Below, piece by piece: positions 12,991-25,639 of a stretch of 64,000 nt of DNA (its first letter is position 1; every line of letters begins with the position of its first letter). A model generated the notes under the pieces. That model did no database searches, had not been told where the DNA came from, and saw nothing but the letters and a program-made list of their open reading frames with translations. This stretch comes from Aphelocoma coerulescens (lineage: Eukaryota; Chordata; Aves; Passeriformes; Corvidae), in assembly GCF_041296385.1 (NCBI RefSeq), contig NC_091014.1, forward strand, positions 11,631,578-11,695,577. The letters are read 5' to 3'. The translations under genes were made by a program, and so were the position numbers.

Positions 12991-13131
12991 GTTTCATTTC
13001 TTGGATATTAAGTTGCAAATCTGAAGAGATGGCATTTCTCGCAATGAACGTGTTCATTGGGATATTTATTTACTTTAGCAGTGTAAAAGGATCTTCCCAG
13101 CCTCAAGCAAGGGTGTTCCTAACATTCAATG
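12991..13131 (+). other. SEMA3C: SEMA3C exon 2, containing the start codon
   Basis: The acceptor is CTCTCTCTTTCAG ending at 12990, and the donor is AATG then GTAAGA (GT at 13132-13133). The exon is 141 bp: 38 bases of 5' leader without an ATG, then 103 coding bases. Both splice sites are strong, and the coding part matches the semaphorin 3C N-terminus. This agrees with class 3 semaphorin genes, in which the signal peptide is encoded by an early small exon. Confidence 0.9.
13029..13131 (+). CDS. SEMA3C: Semaphorin 3C, N-terminal coding exon (partial)
   Basis: Semaphorin 3C is a secreted class 3 semaphorin that signals through neuropilin/plexin receptors. It is known for guiding axons and migrating neural crest, including in cardiac outflow tract septation. 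The 34 codons start MAFLAMNV and run through a hydrophobic segment (about residues 5-19) that forms the signal peptide, with cleavage likely near residues 20-22. The next residues, VKGSSQPQARVFLTFN, match the conserved SEMA3C mature N-terminus just before the sema domain, as I recall the family. The ATG has G at -3 and G at +4, a favourable Kozak context, and no upstream ATG occurs in this exon. The donor interrupts codon 35 after its first base (phase 1). The sema, PSI, Ig and basic C-terminal regions are not in the window. The gene lies on plus and continues past the right edge. Confidence 0.93.
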
Positions 13132-16100
13132 GTAAGAAAGAAGATAAACATTCTTAAACAAATGTTATGATTGAACATTTTCTTTTTCCCTTAAATTCAA
13201 TAACTGGGTGGAAGCTGGTTTTTTTGATCTGTGTCCACAGTTATTATTTTTGGTTTGTGTTGCTGAGGCACCTCTCAGTCTAAATTTGATTATTTTACCA
13301 GAATCTACCTATAGCTATAGAATCATAATTAATATATAATTAATAATTAATAGGCCTCTCTCTTTATTTTGAGTTATTATGACTTGCTAACAACAAAAGG
13401 TTTTATTTCTTATCCTTAATTTTCCGTGGAAAAAAATATAACACATGACATGTGGTGGACGGTATCAATGATTTGAGTTGCTTTCATTTGGTGTCCAGCT
13501 GAAACACTTCATATTCTGAAAATGAGGCTGCCTGAAGGTTTACCAAAATAGTTATCCAGGCACAGAATGCTTTGAAAAAATATCATTCCATGTGTACTTG
13601 GTGCTCTGTGTAGGATGTACATAGCATGCAGCAATCACTGATGCCTCCATACTGTAAACCAGCAATGAAAATTATCATTTTCAAAAAAAATGTTTCTTTT
13701 ACTTCTGAAGTGCTGAGCAGTACCTTATTGCTGCAGTTACCCCACTATTACTTTTAATAGTAAAGTAACTCATTCTTCTAGTCTTCTAGCCTTAAATGCT
13801 GATTTTAGCCACCACTTCAGCTTACAGTGTCTGTTAAATCTGAGCTGAAGCTTTCTGTCACTAATTACAGGGGCACTGACTTTTTCCAGATTTCTGCCTT
13901 TTCTGTGATTGTCTTTGAGGCAGGAGGACCTGCTATTCCCTGCACCAATCCTGTTTGCCTTAGGATGGTTTCTGTGGTTCCTTAGTGCAGGGATGCCCTG
14001 CCACTGCCTTGGGCATATTCTGTGTGCTCTGAATGCTTTAAAAATAAGTAAGTATCTCAAACTTCTACTTGCCACAATGATCATTACTATGTAAATATGA
14101 AACTGAGAGACATCCAGAAGGAAACCTGGCAAGTTAGACCTTTCACAAATACCAGCCAGAGTTTGAACAATTACAAAGTGTTGCATATTATAGAATATGG
14201 AGCCCTAAATTGATGAAGGCAGTACTTAATAGGTTTAAAATAGCATGGTTCCAGTAAAAGCAATAGTAAGAATTGAATTCCAAGAGGGAACCTGAATTCA
14301 AATGATGTAGAGATAGAAATCTCTTTTCCTTGCCTAAAGTCTGCACTGACTTTGGTGTAGATGGTACTGTTTTGGCACAACTCAACACAGAAGCAAGTTT
14401 GGCTGTGGTTGTGTTACACTTCAGGTTTCCCACAGTTATGCATAACAGGCTGATTTGGATTTCCACATCATCTCCTTGGTGGCCTTGAAAGTAATCTAGG
14501 CTTCCCCTGATCTCTGGTATGACCATAAACTAGAAAGTGTTCAGGTTTTCCAGTATTCAAATTTGTGAGTGGGGAAGAATTCTAATGAGAGGCAAATGGT
14601 TTCAACAGAAACTCAAAGAGATTTTGTTTCATCACAGGTATTCTGCAAGGCTGGAACAGTGAAGCAGCAGGGCAAAAGACCTCAAATCTATGAATTTTGA
14701 AAAAAACACTGAATTGAAACCTTAGTTTCTCTGTCCTTCCAGGTTGTCCCTCCTTTCTTCAGAAGGGGCTATGACAGCTTTATGCTGCAGTCACCCCTTC
14801 TCTGGTGAGGTTCTTGGGCCCCAAGAGCTCTGCCCCCTGTGCCAGCCCTGGGCACACAACCTTGCCTTACTAGTTCCTGCTGTAACCCTTCTTGGCTGCC
14901 TTGGTTAGAGAGCCTTGCAATGCCATCTGATTTTTCTTAAAACTTTTTACTTTCCCTAATACTTAGCAGTCAACCTTTAAAAAAGACCTACATTAAAGGA
15001 ACCTACATTTTTAGGTCCTAACTTTTTATTGGGCCTTTCGAAATCATAAAAGTAAGAAATGAATTATGTGTTTTATAATATGAGTTGTATGTCTGAAATA
15101 AAAAATGAAGCTTTTTGTATAATATATAAACAGAAGCTTTATTTTTAAAGCTGATTTCCAGATGGTAAGAAACAACTTTCATTATGTGAAAAGAGTTTGC
15201 AGGTTGTATCTACACAAGGTAATGGCCCCACCTGTAGTATGAACTTTTGTTCTATAAATCCTTGTTTAGTTACATGAGTAGAGATGTAATAGGAAAAGGT
15301 GAAACTTTGTATTGTTCTCTAGCTAAGTGTGATAACACACTCTTTCTTCATAGCTTATTGTTTTTAAATCATGTAGAATTACTGAATTATTGGCAGTCTC
15401 CTTGCCCAGAGAAGCTGTCAGTTTTTATGGAGAATTGTCACTCTTTTAAAGTGCATAGTTTGAAAATAAAACCATAATTAGGACTCCTTATGTTTTACAT
15501 GACATTAGACAATAAAGACAAGTCATTCAAGCCTAGGATACTTACATGATATTTTTCAAGTTCTGAATTGGATTTGGCTTGGTGTCTACAATTACATTGC
15601 ATAAGTTTTGAGGGTAGAATGCATACAGGAGGAGAAAATGAGTGATGCTTTTCAAAGCTAACCTGCTTCTTCAGGATCAAGTCAATTGAGCTTATTCACA
15701 TTGCAGCATTTCTCATGGGAAAATCCAGCAAGTATCTTGACCTATTCTGTTTTTCATCAGGAAAGATAAAAATGGGAATCATTTGAATCATGGGCTGCTT
15801 TTCTCTTTGCCATCTACTTCATTAAGAATCAAATGTAATTAAAAAGTGCGCCTGGGTAATACCTCAAGAGCCTGATAATAGGGATTTTGCAATTAACTTC
15901 AATGGATGAAGGACTGCAACCCTAACTTCTATTTTTGAAATCAAAAGCCTGGCCCCTTGTCTAATTAAAATGTAGTTCATGACTTAGCTGAGGTTGTTAA
16001 CTGTGCATATGACGTGAGTGTGGAACTTACTGCTGTCTGCACCCTGAGTGTCTTGAAAATTGCAGAGCTGTACAGAACCCTGAGGCCTGATTCCTATTGC

Positions 16101-17930
16101 TTTGCACCTTGTATAGCCATTTACTCAGCTGAAAGGAGAGGTCAGGCTGGAGCTGAACTGCAGCTTTGCTCAGGTGAACATGGTTATTTATACTGGGCAC
16201 TGGGACTGTGGAGAATCAGGCAAAGGGGCTCTCGGTGTGCCTGGAGCAATTTGGCATGACCTGATTTTCCTGTTCAACAGTGGTGGCTCAAACCACTGGT
16301 ATTTGTACAATATCTGCACTTGAAGAGCCACTGCAGCTGAAGAAAGAAAGAAAGATGGCCCCAGCTTTTTCTTATTCTGAAATTGCAAAGATGTGAAGCC
16401 TGTGGTGCAGCAGGTGCAGCAGTGTTGGGAATCGTCTGCTGTGTTCCCACTGAGCATGCAGGAGTGGGGGAATCTGGGATGGGGGAAGCAAAGGACTCTA
16501 CATATCTCCCTACACTATTAATACACTATTCCCCCTCCTGCTGCCTCTTCTGGCTCCTTGTCCCTGGAATAGGTCCTTTTTAATCTGCTTAAATCACCTA
16601 TCATAATTTAAAGTGCCATAGTTTATTTTCTCTCCATAGCAAAAGACTTACCTTATCTGTTTATGAACTATCAAGTGTGGTGCCTGTGGTTTCTCAAGCT
16701 CCACGCATTTCTCCTCGTTACTGCACGTTCCTGAACAGATAATTGGGAGCTGTATCCTTCAGTCTTTACGGGGAAAAAAGCCTTTCTGAAATCAGTGGGA
16801 GTATTACCAGAATAAGGAAGGAGGTACTAGACTCCAGGTTAATGTCAGACTTTGTTTCATTTCAACGCACATTTACTTTTTTGGTTTTATTGCAGCCCTA
16901 AAATGCTGAGCCATAGCATTTTAACATCAAATTCTCAATGGATTGAAGTAGATACATTACTTATTTTTTAAAATACACTCAAAACAAACTTTCTTTGGGA
17001 TTTAGATTTATATGGAGATACACAACCAAGTGATAATTTCACAACTTACTGGGAACACTTAATGCATTCTTACCTCAAATGTCTGGTCTAGCAGATATTT
17101 CCCATGCAGATTCTCCTATTGTCTGCAGTGAAAATTCCATATGAGAAGTGGATCAAGGCTAATTTGCAGACGGTTTTGTTCTTCTCTTTGTTATAAAATT
17201 ACTAGAACACGTAAAGGACTTTTAAGAAAGTATCAGTCAGATTCATTAATGACAATTAAAGTGCATAAAATGTCACCAGAGCAACAGCAGCACTTATTCA
17301 ACTGTCAACATATTTTAAAAGATTTAATGCAACCCCTGTGGTTACCCTGAAGGAAAAATAAAGGAACTGAGAACCATTTTCCTTGAGCTCTTGAGCAACA
17401 GCAGTACAACTTGTTTTTAAACAATCCCTCATTGTAATGTTAATGTTACCACAGTTAATAAAAAGTTCATTTATTATTTGGGGGACTTTGTGCTGATGAC
17501 AGTCTAGTAGGCAAAGGTTTACGCTCATATAGTTGATTTGATCTTTTTTGGTGTCCACGGAATGAAAGCTACTTACAAAATAAAGTAGAAATAAAGCATT
17601 AAAAGGAAGGAAAAAAAAAAAAAGAGCGAGAAGAGATCCATGGTTTAATTTTGTTTACATGCAGGACTCATCTTGAATGTTCATATAGTTGCTTAATTTT
17701 CAGCAAATTGTGAGTAGTATTTTCTCAAAATTAACTGATTTGTGGCTCTCACACTTCATGGGTCTTAAGTAATGTTAATTTATAAAGTGTTGAACATCAA
17801 TGATGTGAAAATTTTTCCAACTTAATTGTCTCTCACTGGGGATCTAAAGACTTAATTCTGAATACATCTAACTAAAAATAAATTCATTTTTTTCTTTAGT
17901 AATGAAGATGATTTTTTTTACAGTTTGTTA
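13132..17930. other. Intron 2, proximal unique segment
   Basis: This is AT-rich sequence with no supported gene. It holds a run of TAAT-core motifs (about 13322-13353) and short A/T tracts. The frames at 13770-14186 and 14188-14526 (minus) show no domain. Conserved enhancers would be plausible near the first coding exon, but they cannot be recognised without alignment. Confidence 0.6.
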
Positions 17931-18475
17931 TAGAATCATAGAATGTTAAGGGGTTGGAATGGATCTTAAGGATCATCTGATCCCAACCCCCTCTGACATG
18001 GGCAGGGACACCTCCCTCTAGACCAGGTTGCTCAAGTTCTATTCCACCTTCCTTGAACACTGCCAAGATATCAAGATACGCTGTGGGGTATCCACAATCT
18101 CCCTGACAACTTGTGTCAGTGTCTAACCACCCTCACAGTAAAAAAACTATTCCTGATATCTAACCTGAATTTCCCCCTCTTTCAATTTGTGCCCATTACT
18201 CCTTGTCCCATCACTACAGTTCCTGACAAAGAGCCCCTCTGGCTTCTCTGTGGCCCCTTCAGTTACTGGGAGGTGCTGTGAGTTCTCCACACTCCTCTCT
18301 TCTCCAGGCTGAACAGGTCTCCCAACTTTCTCAGCTTGTCTTTGTACAGGAGGTTCTCCAATCCCCTTATCACCTTCATGGCCTCCTCTGGACTGGCTAC
18401 AAGAGTTTCAAGTCCTTCTTATGTTGGGGACACCAGAACTGTGCACAGTATTCCAGATGGGGCCTTGAATTGGCA
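17931..18475 (-). mobile_element. CR1 LINE 3' fragment (5'-truncated)
   Basis: The left edge is TAGAATCATAGAAT, the reverse complement of the CR1 3' terminal octamer repeat. It is followed by the characteristic antisense 3' region (GGTTGGAATGGATC, then CCCAACCCCCTCTGACATGG) and, further right, the antisense of the CR1 coding tail (CCTTGTCCCATCACTAC, TCTCCAGGCTGAACAG, CCAGATGGGGCCTTGA). The element is therefore on minus with its 3' end at 17931. It is about 545 bp long and 5'-truncated, as most avian CR1 copies are. The plus-strand frame at 18278-18520 is antisense to it and not a gene. Confidence 0.93.
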
Positions 18476-19043
18476 GCTTTGGTTGTTCCTAAAGACAAAT
18501 GCCTAATTTACAAATTATAATCTTTGTGAGTGGGTCATTTTTAGACTTATGTCTTCTCTGTATTTTTTCCATTTTTGTTTGTATTTCTTTATTTCTCTGT
18601 TAAATAAACAGAGGTTTAATGCAATAAATCTTGTATTGAAATTGAATTGCTTGAATAGGCTATGAGGTAAATGTAAAAAAAAAAAAAAATCAAGCATATT
18701 AAAGGAAGCATTATGTAAAAACCTGTGTATTCTTTCTAGAGATCCATGGGTAAAAGTCCCACATGCCAAATGACATTGAATTTGCTTATTTTCACACTCT
18801 TGTTCAGTGGCAGTGTCACTGAGTTGGCTTCACTCTCATTATTGTTGACATGAGTGTACAGGAGAGGATAATTTGTTGTTTCTGTATTTAGATAAATTGT
18901 GCCATGTGATTTGACTTCAGTTATGAAAATGGTCCTGCAATAAAGCTGAAGTCACAGGTGGTGTTTGGTCCAGTTCTGTGTTTGTGCTCTAAAGTTACTA
19001 TAAGTGGTACTCTCATGGGAAAGCACAAATAAGTACGTCTTCA

Positions 19044-19112
19044 AGGTAGTTAATTATCAGGCAACAAAGGTGCCTGACAATTAACAAAGGTAGTTAGTTA
19101 CCAGGCAACAAA
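19044..19112. repeat. Imperfect tandem repeat with an internal hairpin
   Basis: A unit beginning AAGGTAGTTAATTATCAGG recurs about 43 bases later as AAGGTAGTTAGTTACCAGG. Inside the first copy, 19049-19063 and 19071-19085 are inverted repeats of 15 bases with one mismatch around a 7-base loop. The pattern fits a local replication slip or template switch. Confidence 0.8.
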
Positions 19113-22100
19113 TTGTCAGCCTACAAATTTGATCTACTCTTGGATGAAGAACTCATCCGAATTTGACAAAATTTGTGAAGACTTGTTTTTTTCTTGCACA
19201 ATAATAAGTAGATCTGTTATCTAAGTGATGACTTACTTCCTTTAATCTCTTTATGTTCCTGAACTCAGTCAATTTGACCTGTGTCTGAACCAGCCCATGG
19301 TTTCGTTTGTATCTTTTTGTTTTGGTATGGAAAAATCAAACTTTATCTTAGAACATTTTGACAGATTCTTCACATGTTGGCTCTCTCTACTTGTCATAGA
19401 AGAAAGCAGCTTATCTTGGCCAATTCCACAGCTCTGTCATTACAATTCCTCCTTGTGTTGCCTGTCCAAGGCAAATGCTGAAATCCCTACATAGGCAGTA
19501 TATTGCCGTTATTCTACAACACATCTTCTTTTTATGTTTTAAAAAATGTGATGAGAGAGAAATGGCACAGACATTTTTAATACCCCATTTTTAAAATTTC
19601 AGGATTGTTTGGATACCAGTAACAAGAGCTCCTCTGTGAACCATTTCCATACTGGATGAGCTCACAGTGCACTTTGAAACATAGTGCTGCACAAGCCTCT
19701 TTGTGTATCAGATGTAATTAGTGATGTGACTCACAATAATTACTCATTTTATTGAAGTGCATTGACTGAGATCCTGCTATGAATAAATACATAGACCAAG
19801 AACTTATCCTGTTATTTGAACTGGCTGTTTCCTCAACATGTGTATTTTGTTCTTTTTGGTGCTGACTTTTCAGTGCTGTCAGTAACACTCTTTAATAAAA
19901 GGACTAGGCACTCTTTCTCAGGGAAAGTCTTTGTCTTAGGGACACAGTTTACTGATTCACAGTGCAGCTCCTCAGCTCATCTCGTCTCATCTTACATTCA
20001 GACAGCAACGGCTCAGCAGACACCAGGTTAAAAGAAGGCTGTCTGTTTTTGCCTGTTCAATTGATTACAGAGTTGGGGTCTAGGGATACAACTAAGGGTG
20101 GAAGCATGCTCCATTACCTGTGTGAATGAGGGTGATGTTGGATGTCTCTTACTGGGAAGTGTACAAATTAAGATAAGTGTGAGTTTCCAGGAATGAAGAG
20201 AATTACTGTGATTAACAGAGGGTTTACATCATTCCTCCCTTCCCTTTGTATCTTCGTCCTTATTCAATGCAGACTTGGTACAATTGCATTTACATCATCA
20301 CTTCATCTGCCACTGGCATGGCTTTGTCCAGGTAGCAGAAATCCTGGTAGTGATTTACTGGATCTAAGACTCAGGTATAACAATGGAAAGATGAGGAGTG
20401 ATAGCTCTGCCTCTCCCATGAAACCACTCTGGAGCTGGGACCATCATAGCCTTTAGAGAATTTAGCTCTTCATCTTATCTTTATGTACATAAGGCTAACT
20501 ATTCCTCCTGGAGAAGTTTCTTGATTCTTTTGTGGGTAGGGTTGGTGGAGGTTTTATTTCCTGCTCCTTTGTACAGCAATATTTGGGATATTCCCAGCTA
20601 GTACTCTAACCCAGCAAATCAGTTATGCAAAAGTGAGTGCTACACAGGCTCATTGATTACCACAAATAATACCCCAGATTATACAAAGATTTTTTTCAGA
20701 AACATGGTACACATAGTTTTAACTTATAATTTTAGAATGCTTATATTCCAAGGTAGCATTTTGAAGACATGTCTTGCTGCTATCTTACGTCTTATCTACA
20801 AGAAACTAGCCCATGGTATTTCATCATTATCCGGAAAGAAACAGAAAAAAAAATTCTGGAGCTCTCCATCAAATCACCTTGATAGAAAAAAAAAAATCTC
20901 TGGAAAGCATTTCACCAGTGCACAACTGCAGTGAGTGCTATCAGGGAGTCCCAAGAAATGCAGGATATACTGGGAACTCTGTGAGTTAGGGGGAGAAAGT
21001 GAATTTCGGATCGGGTGTGTGAATGCCCTCAAATCACCATGAGCTTAGAGACTGGTCTGTGAGCATCTTTGAGGGCTGTGGGCTTAATTTGTAATTTGGC
21101 CACCATCTCCAAGTGCTATATGTCATTTTTAATGACATCGATAATACTCAGGAAGGAATAATGGTTTTGGTTTTGTTTGGGGTTTTTTAATTTTTTTATT
21201 TAGGGGCTATAAGTAAACCCTTCATACAAAATACGTCCTATTTTTATGAGAATGTTTTATTTCCAGTAAAATTTCAAATGCAAATATGATTTTGTGAAAT
21301 GAAACTTTTAGTGATAGAATGGAATGAACACCCAGACTTTTGAACTGTTCTGTTTAATCTTACTCACAGCTCTGGAATAAATGATTGCCTCACCAAAATT
21401 ATCTTCTAGAATGTGGATGAGGAGACATCACAATCAGCTGGGACTGCCAAGTTTCTTAATGGAAAAAAAATGTGTATTGGCAACTGCTTCTATTTTTTTT
21501 TTTTTTTTAATAACTCAAAATTAACCTGAATCCAATTTTTTTTCATTACAGGCACTGCTTTCAGCCATTAAGAAGGTCAGACTGGCCTTCCAAAATTAAA
21601 AAAAAAATTGTTTTAGAATTACACGTTTAATGTGTGATGGATCAAAATTCAGTTTCAAATATAATCTCAACTATTGTCTCCTTTTAGAATTTCCTTTGCA
21701 ATTTCACAGTTCTGAAATTGCTTTGAAATGCAACTGAAAAACACAAAGTCTAGTAAATCCTATCCTGAGAGTAATACTTTCTCAGTCACCTGTTCTTACC
21801 ATTTTTTGTTGTTTCTTAGAATTTTTTTTGTTGCTTAATAGCATTTCTCTTTACCATTCTTAATGGAAAAAAAATATTTTTAAAAGCTTTGAGTTATGCA
21901 GAATAAATCAGTTTTATGTCAGCTCAGAATCAATTAAATTGGGCAAATATGTGTCTTCTTTTAACACTTGTGTAAATCAGGCTGGATCTCTCAGTCTCCC
22001 AGCTCAAAGGAGCTGCAGAGTTAGACTTACAGAGATGAGAGAAATATGCAAGGCAAGTGTCTGATTCCTCATTTAGCTCAATTGGCTGGTAATGATGAGC

Positions 22101-24141
22101 TGCATTTTCTTTCTTTCTCATGAACATGAAAATTTTGAACAGCAGCAGAAGTACCATGTATATATGCACACCACAGCTGACAGTGCAACAGGAGAAAAAA
22201 GAGGGAAAGATAATAACAATAGATGTATTAATAGTCCTGAAATAATTTATTTTTAATGGAAGAAGGCATATGTATTTAGAACAGTGTCATTGATACATCA
22301 GTATGAAGCCTGCATTTTTTGTCTGTTGATCCCAAGCATCTAACTAGGTTTGAACCTAACACTGATACAGAAACTCCTTGAAAGCAACTACTGCTCTCAG
22401 AAGGTTGGATTTTCCTTATCCTCTGAGATATCCACCGAGCCATGGCCACCTAGGGAATGAAACACACTGTTTTCCTTGAATCACGCACACTGTCACACAC
22501 CTCTTTGGCCTTTCTGGTGCACTACAGCAGCACAGGATGCACATCCTGACATGTAGTTTCTACAGTCCTTAGAAACTCCTCCTTGTCTGGAGTAACCAGC
22601 CTGCATGCCTCTCATTGCAGTTTTCTGAGACAGTCTCTGTGTGAGTACATGGAGTGCTCTTACAAGGCAAATATCAAATTAGAACACAAAAATGTGAGCG
22701 CTTGTATTTTCAGAATGGAACTTTCTGGGTGTTTTTAATATCAACCAATTAAGATGTTATTTTCAAGGAGAGGCTTGGCATTTTTTCAAAAATTTACTTC
22801 TTGAGGCCTGAAAAGGATTTAGTTGGCATGAAGAAGTGATCCCAGGCTTAGATTTTTTGATGGCTTCAACGTGAACACAGCTGGAATTTTTTAAGCTGAT
22901 TCGACTAAAAACCCACTTCCTGCCACTGTTGAAAATAATGCACTATAATTTTTTTTTTTTTTTAAAGCAGACAAACCTACAGCAAAGACAAAAGAGTTTA
23001 GAGCCCTTGTGAGGTGTTTTATTGTGGTTTGCATTAGGGAATGAAAACAGTGCATACACAGTTATTAAATGTGAAAATGAGTATGTCTTTAAAGCCATTA
23101 CCTCTTATTTAATAACTTACCATCTTTTTAGCTTTGGTAAGTCCCTTTAAAATGAGAAGGGTGTTTGCCATTCATTTCTCCAGTAGGAATATTTTTTTAC
23201 TTATGGATACTTGCAAATGTAGGACTTTTTCAAACAAAATTTTGAAAAGTAAAGTAGGTAAAGAATAATTTGTCAGTAATTTTTATTCCATTGAATGTTT
23301 TTCAAGCTCCCTCTCTATTTCCTGATCTCAGGTAAATGTGTTCTTAAGTTCACATGAACAGCTGAAAGGCTAAACTGCATAAAATTGCAAAAATAATTTG
23401 AAGCTTTCAGATGCAGTCAGGTATACCACAATCTGCACTAGCAGTGCTCAGAAAGTGAAGCTAGGAGAAAACTTACAAACTTGGCCAGCAGTTTTGCCCA
23501 CCAGCCAGGTCCAACCAACCACAGACTTTTTTTAATCTTGTCCCCTTCATTCCTTTGAGACCTGGGAGAATCTGCTTGCACAGTACATGCTTTCTTAGCT
23601 GATGAATTCATCCTCCCCAGCATCCAGATGGTGAGCAGTGGGTTCATGAAGAACATGAGTCTTGCTGCATTTTTGTGTGTATATGCCCCTGGACTAGTTA
23701 GAGCAGGCTCTGGGGAAGAGGGGCAAGCACAGGAATTCAGCATCTCCCCAGCAGCTGGAGAGAGCAGAACGACCACCCTGATGCAGGGGCTCTGAGGAGG
23801 CTTTTATAGAGGAAGGCTGTGCCAGCTGAATCAATACTGGGGCAGGTTTCATACCTACTGTGGTAATTTACAGAGATGTGTTGGGTGGGGGAGACAATCT
23901 CATAGAATTAATTAAAAAAGCCCAATTAGACAATCTTTCTTGAGTTGGATTTTTTTTTTTTTTTGCAGATACAGGAATCTCAAATGATGACTTAATTTCC
24001 ATTAGCTATTAAAAAAATAGAAAGATATATTTTATTCCAGATTCTCAGAGTGTCATTGCCAAAGAACTTTCCTTCATAAAAACATTCCAGTCACATGCAG
24101 CACTGCAGTTCAGTGATGACATCCCTCTCCATTACTTTTAC

Positions 24142-24181
<40 letters not shown>
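24142..24181 (+). repeat. (ATT)n trinucleotide microsatellite, about 13 copies
   Basis: This is an uninterrupted ATT array of 40 bases within intron 2. It translates to an isoleucine run in the overlapping frame at 24095-24331, which is therefore not a real protein. Confidence 0.97.
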
Positions 24182-25382
24182 GTATTTGTGCTTATATCCA
24201 GTGCAGTTTTGTGGGTATTTTGGTACTGGGTATATTGGTATTGGGGTCAAACACTGAATGCTGGTTATGAGGCAGCCTGCCCTTCTCCTTGTATGCTCAC
24301 TTCCTCTCTTATCCTGTTCTTAAAGAGGTGAAGGAATTCTGCCTGGATTTTTCCAAGAGGCAAGCAGCTGAGTTTATTCTTTTCATTCTGTGTGGTGGCT
24401 GTGACAGACCTTTGCTTCAAGGTTATTCTCTTTTACACGAGAGGACAATGACATGGGAAGGGGTTTATGGCTTGCTTATGGCTATTGAAAGCTTTCTTAG
24501 CCAGCTGGAGATCACTTTCAGATTGGGTTGGATGTGAGACAAAACATGTAACCTCTAAGATCAACTAAACTTGAGATTGTGTGCAACATCAATAAACCAC
24601 AGCACTCTGAATAAACAAGGTGGCCACTCACTGTTTACTATTCCCTTTGTTTATTTTTGCAGCACCCTGTCTGTGATAGCCCCAACCTGTTTGCTGAGCA
24701 GCTTAAAATGAGTTTTGCTCAAAATAGGCCTAATTCTTAGCTGATAGGTATGAGTCCTATGTGGAAATGTGTTAGAACTAGCAGATTGTGGGACAATTTT
24801 TCTCTAAAAGGCCCTTTAAAGAAAGCAAATATTTATCAGTGGAGAGTGAGGGGGTGACATAGAAGGCACCAGGAGGTGAAAGGGGCTTGTAGAGATTACC
24901 CACAGGCACAAAATGCTGCACCCCAGCTCACATAATATGAGGACATTCAGCCTCAATGTGTTCTCCAGAGGTAATCTCCAGTTCCTTTGAAGCTGACTTC
25001 AAATCTGATATCAGACCTTGTGTTGAAGAAAGTACACATGTGTTACCTTTAGGCTCATTTAGGAGGCAACATACTATTTTTTTCACATAGGAATGGAACA
25101 TAGTTCTGGCTTACTGCATCACTTATGTGTTGAAGTTTTCTGCAGTGATGTCAATTTACTTGTTTTTATTTGTGGAGATGAAAGATCAGGGAAAGAGATT
25201 GTTCAGTTTTGTGTCCTCCCAGCATAAGAGGTTCTGGCAAAATAGAGGAAGCCCAGTGAGGGGCCACAAGGCTGCTGTGGGTGCTGGAGCACATGGTGGG
25301 CAGTTTCTTCTCGTGGCTGTCTGATGGGAGGAGTCAGACTCTTCTCAGCAGTACACAGTGGCATCTGTTTAGATGGTAGAAC

Positions 25383-25442
25383 TTTTTTTGTTGTTTTGTT
25401 TTGTTTGTTTGTTTTGGTTTTTTTGTTTCAGTTTGTTTTTTT
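25383..25442 (+). repeat. T/G-rich low-complexity tract
   Basis: A degenerate mix of TTTG and TTTTG units fills about 60 bases just before a CR1 remnant. It is simple sequence with no further signal. Confidence 0.8.
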
Positions 25443-25454
25443 ACTATAAGCATA

Positions 25455-25639
25455 TTGAGACATTGGAACAGATTATACAAGGAGACAACAGACTCTCCAC
25501 TGCTCTAGGTATTTGAAGCTCAGTTAGATGAGGTCCTGTGCAAACCCACCTCACCTCAGCCCTGTTTTGAGCAGGATTTTGGCTGACACAACCTTCAGAT
25601 GTCTTTTCCAACCTGCATGTTTTGTGGTTCTGTGATTTT
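25455..25639 (+). mobile_element. CR1 LINE 3' end, diverged
   Basis: The sequence follows the CR1 3' region in sense orientation: TTGGAACAG, then GGTATTTGAAG..CAGTTAGATGAGGTCCTG, TTGAGCAGGATTTTGG and a terminal CTTTTCCAACC...GGTTCTGTGATTTTA. Substitutions and small indels mark it as an old copy. No coding capacity remains. Confidence 0.85.

Larger units (their letters stand above)
18476..25454. other. Intron 2 segment between CR1 copies
   Basis: No gene is supported here. Visible structures are a compound direct/inverted repeat (19044-19112), long T runs (about 21492-21507, 22950-22964 and 23950-23965), an ATT array (24142-24181) and a T/G-rich tract (25383-25442). The minus frame at 23438-23776 lies in slightly GC-richer DNA but has no splice or domain evidence. 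Confidence 0.6.

Noticed and set aside
18278..18520. 80-codon plus-strand ORF
   Set aside because: It is the antisense reading of a minus-strand CR1 fragment.
23438..23776. 112-codon minus-strand ORF in slightly GC-richer DNA
   Set aside because: No domain, no convincing splice sites, no similarity recognised; a search could overturn this but nothing in the sequence supports a gene.
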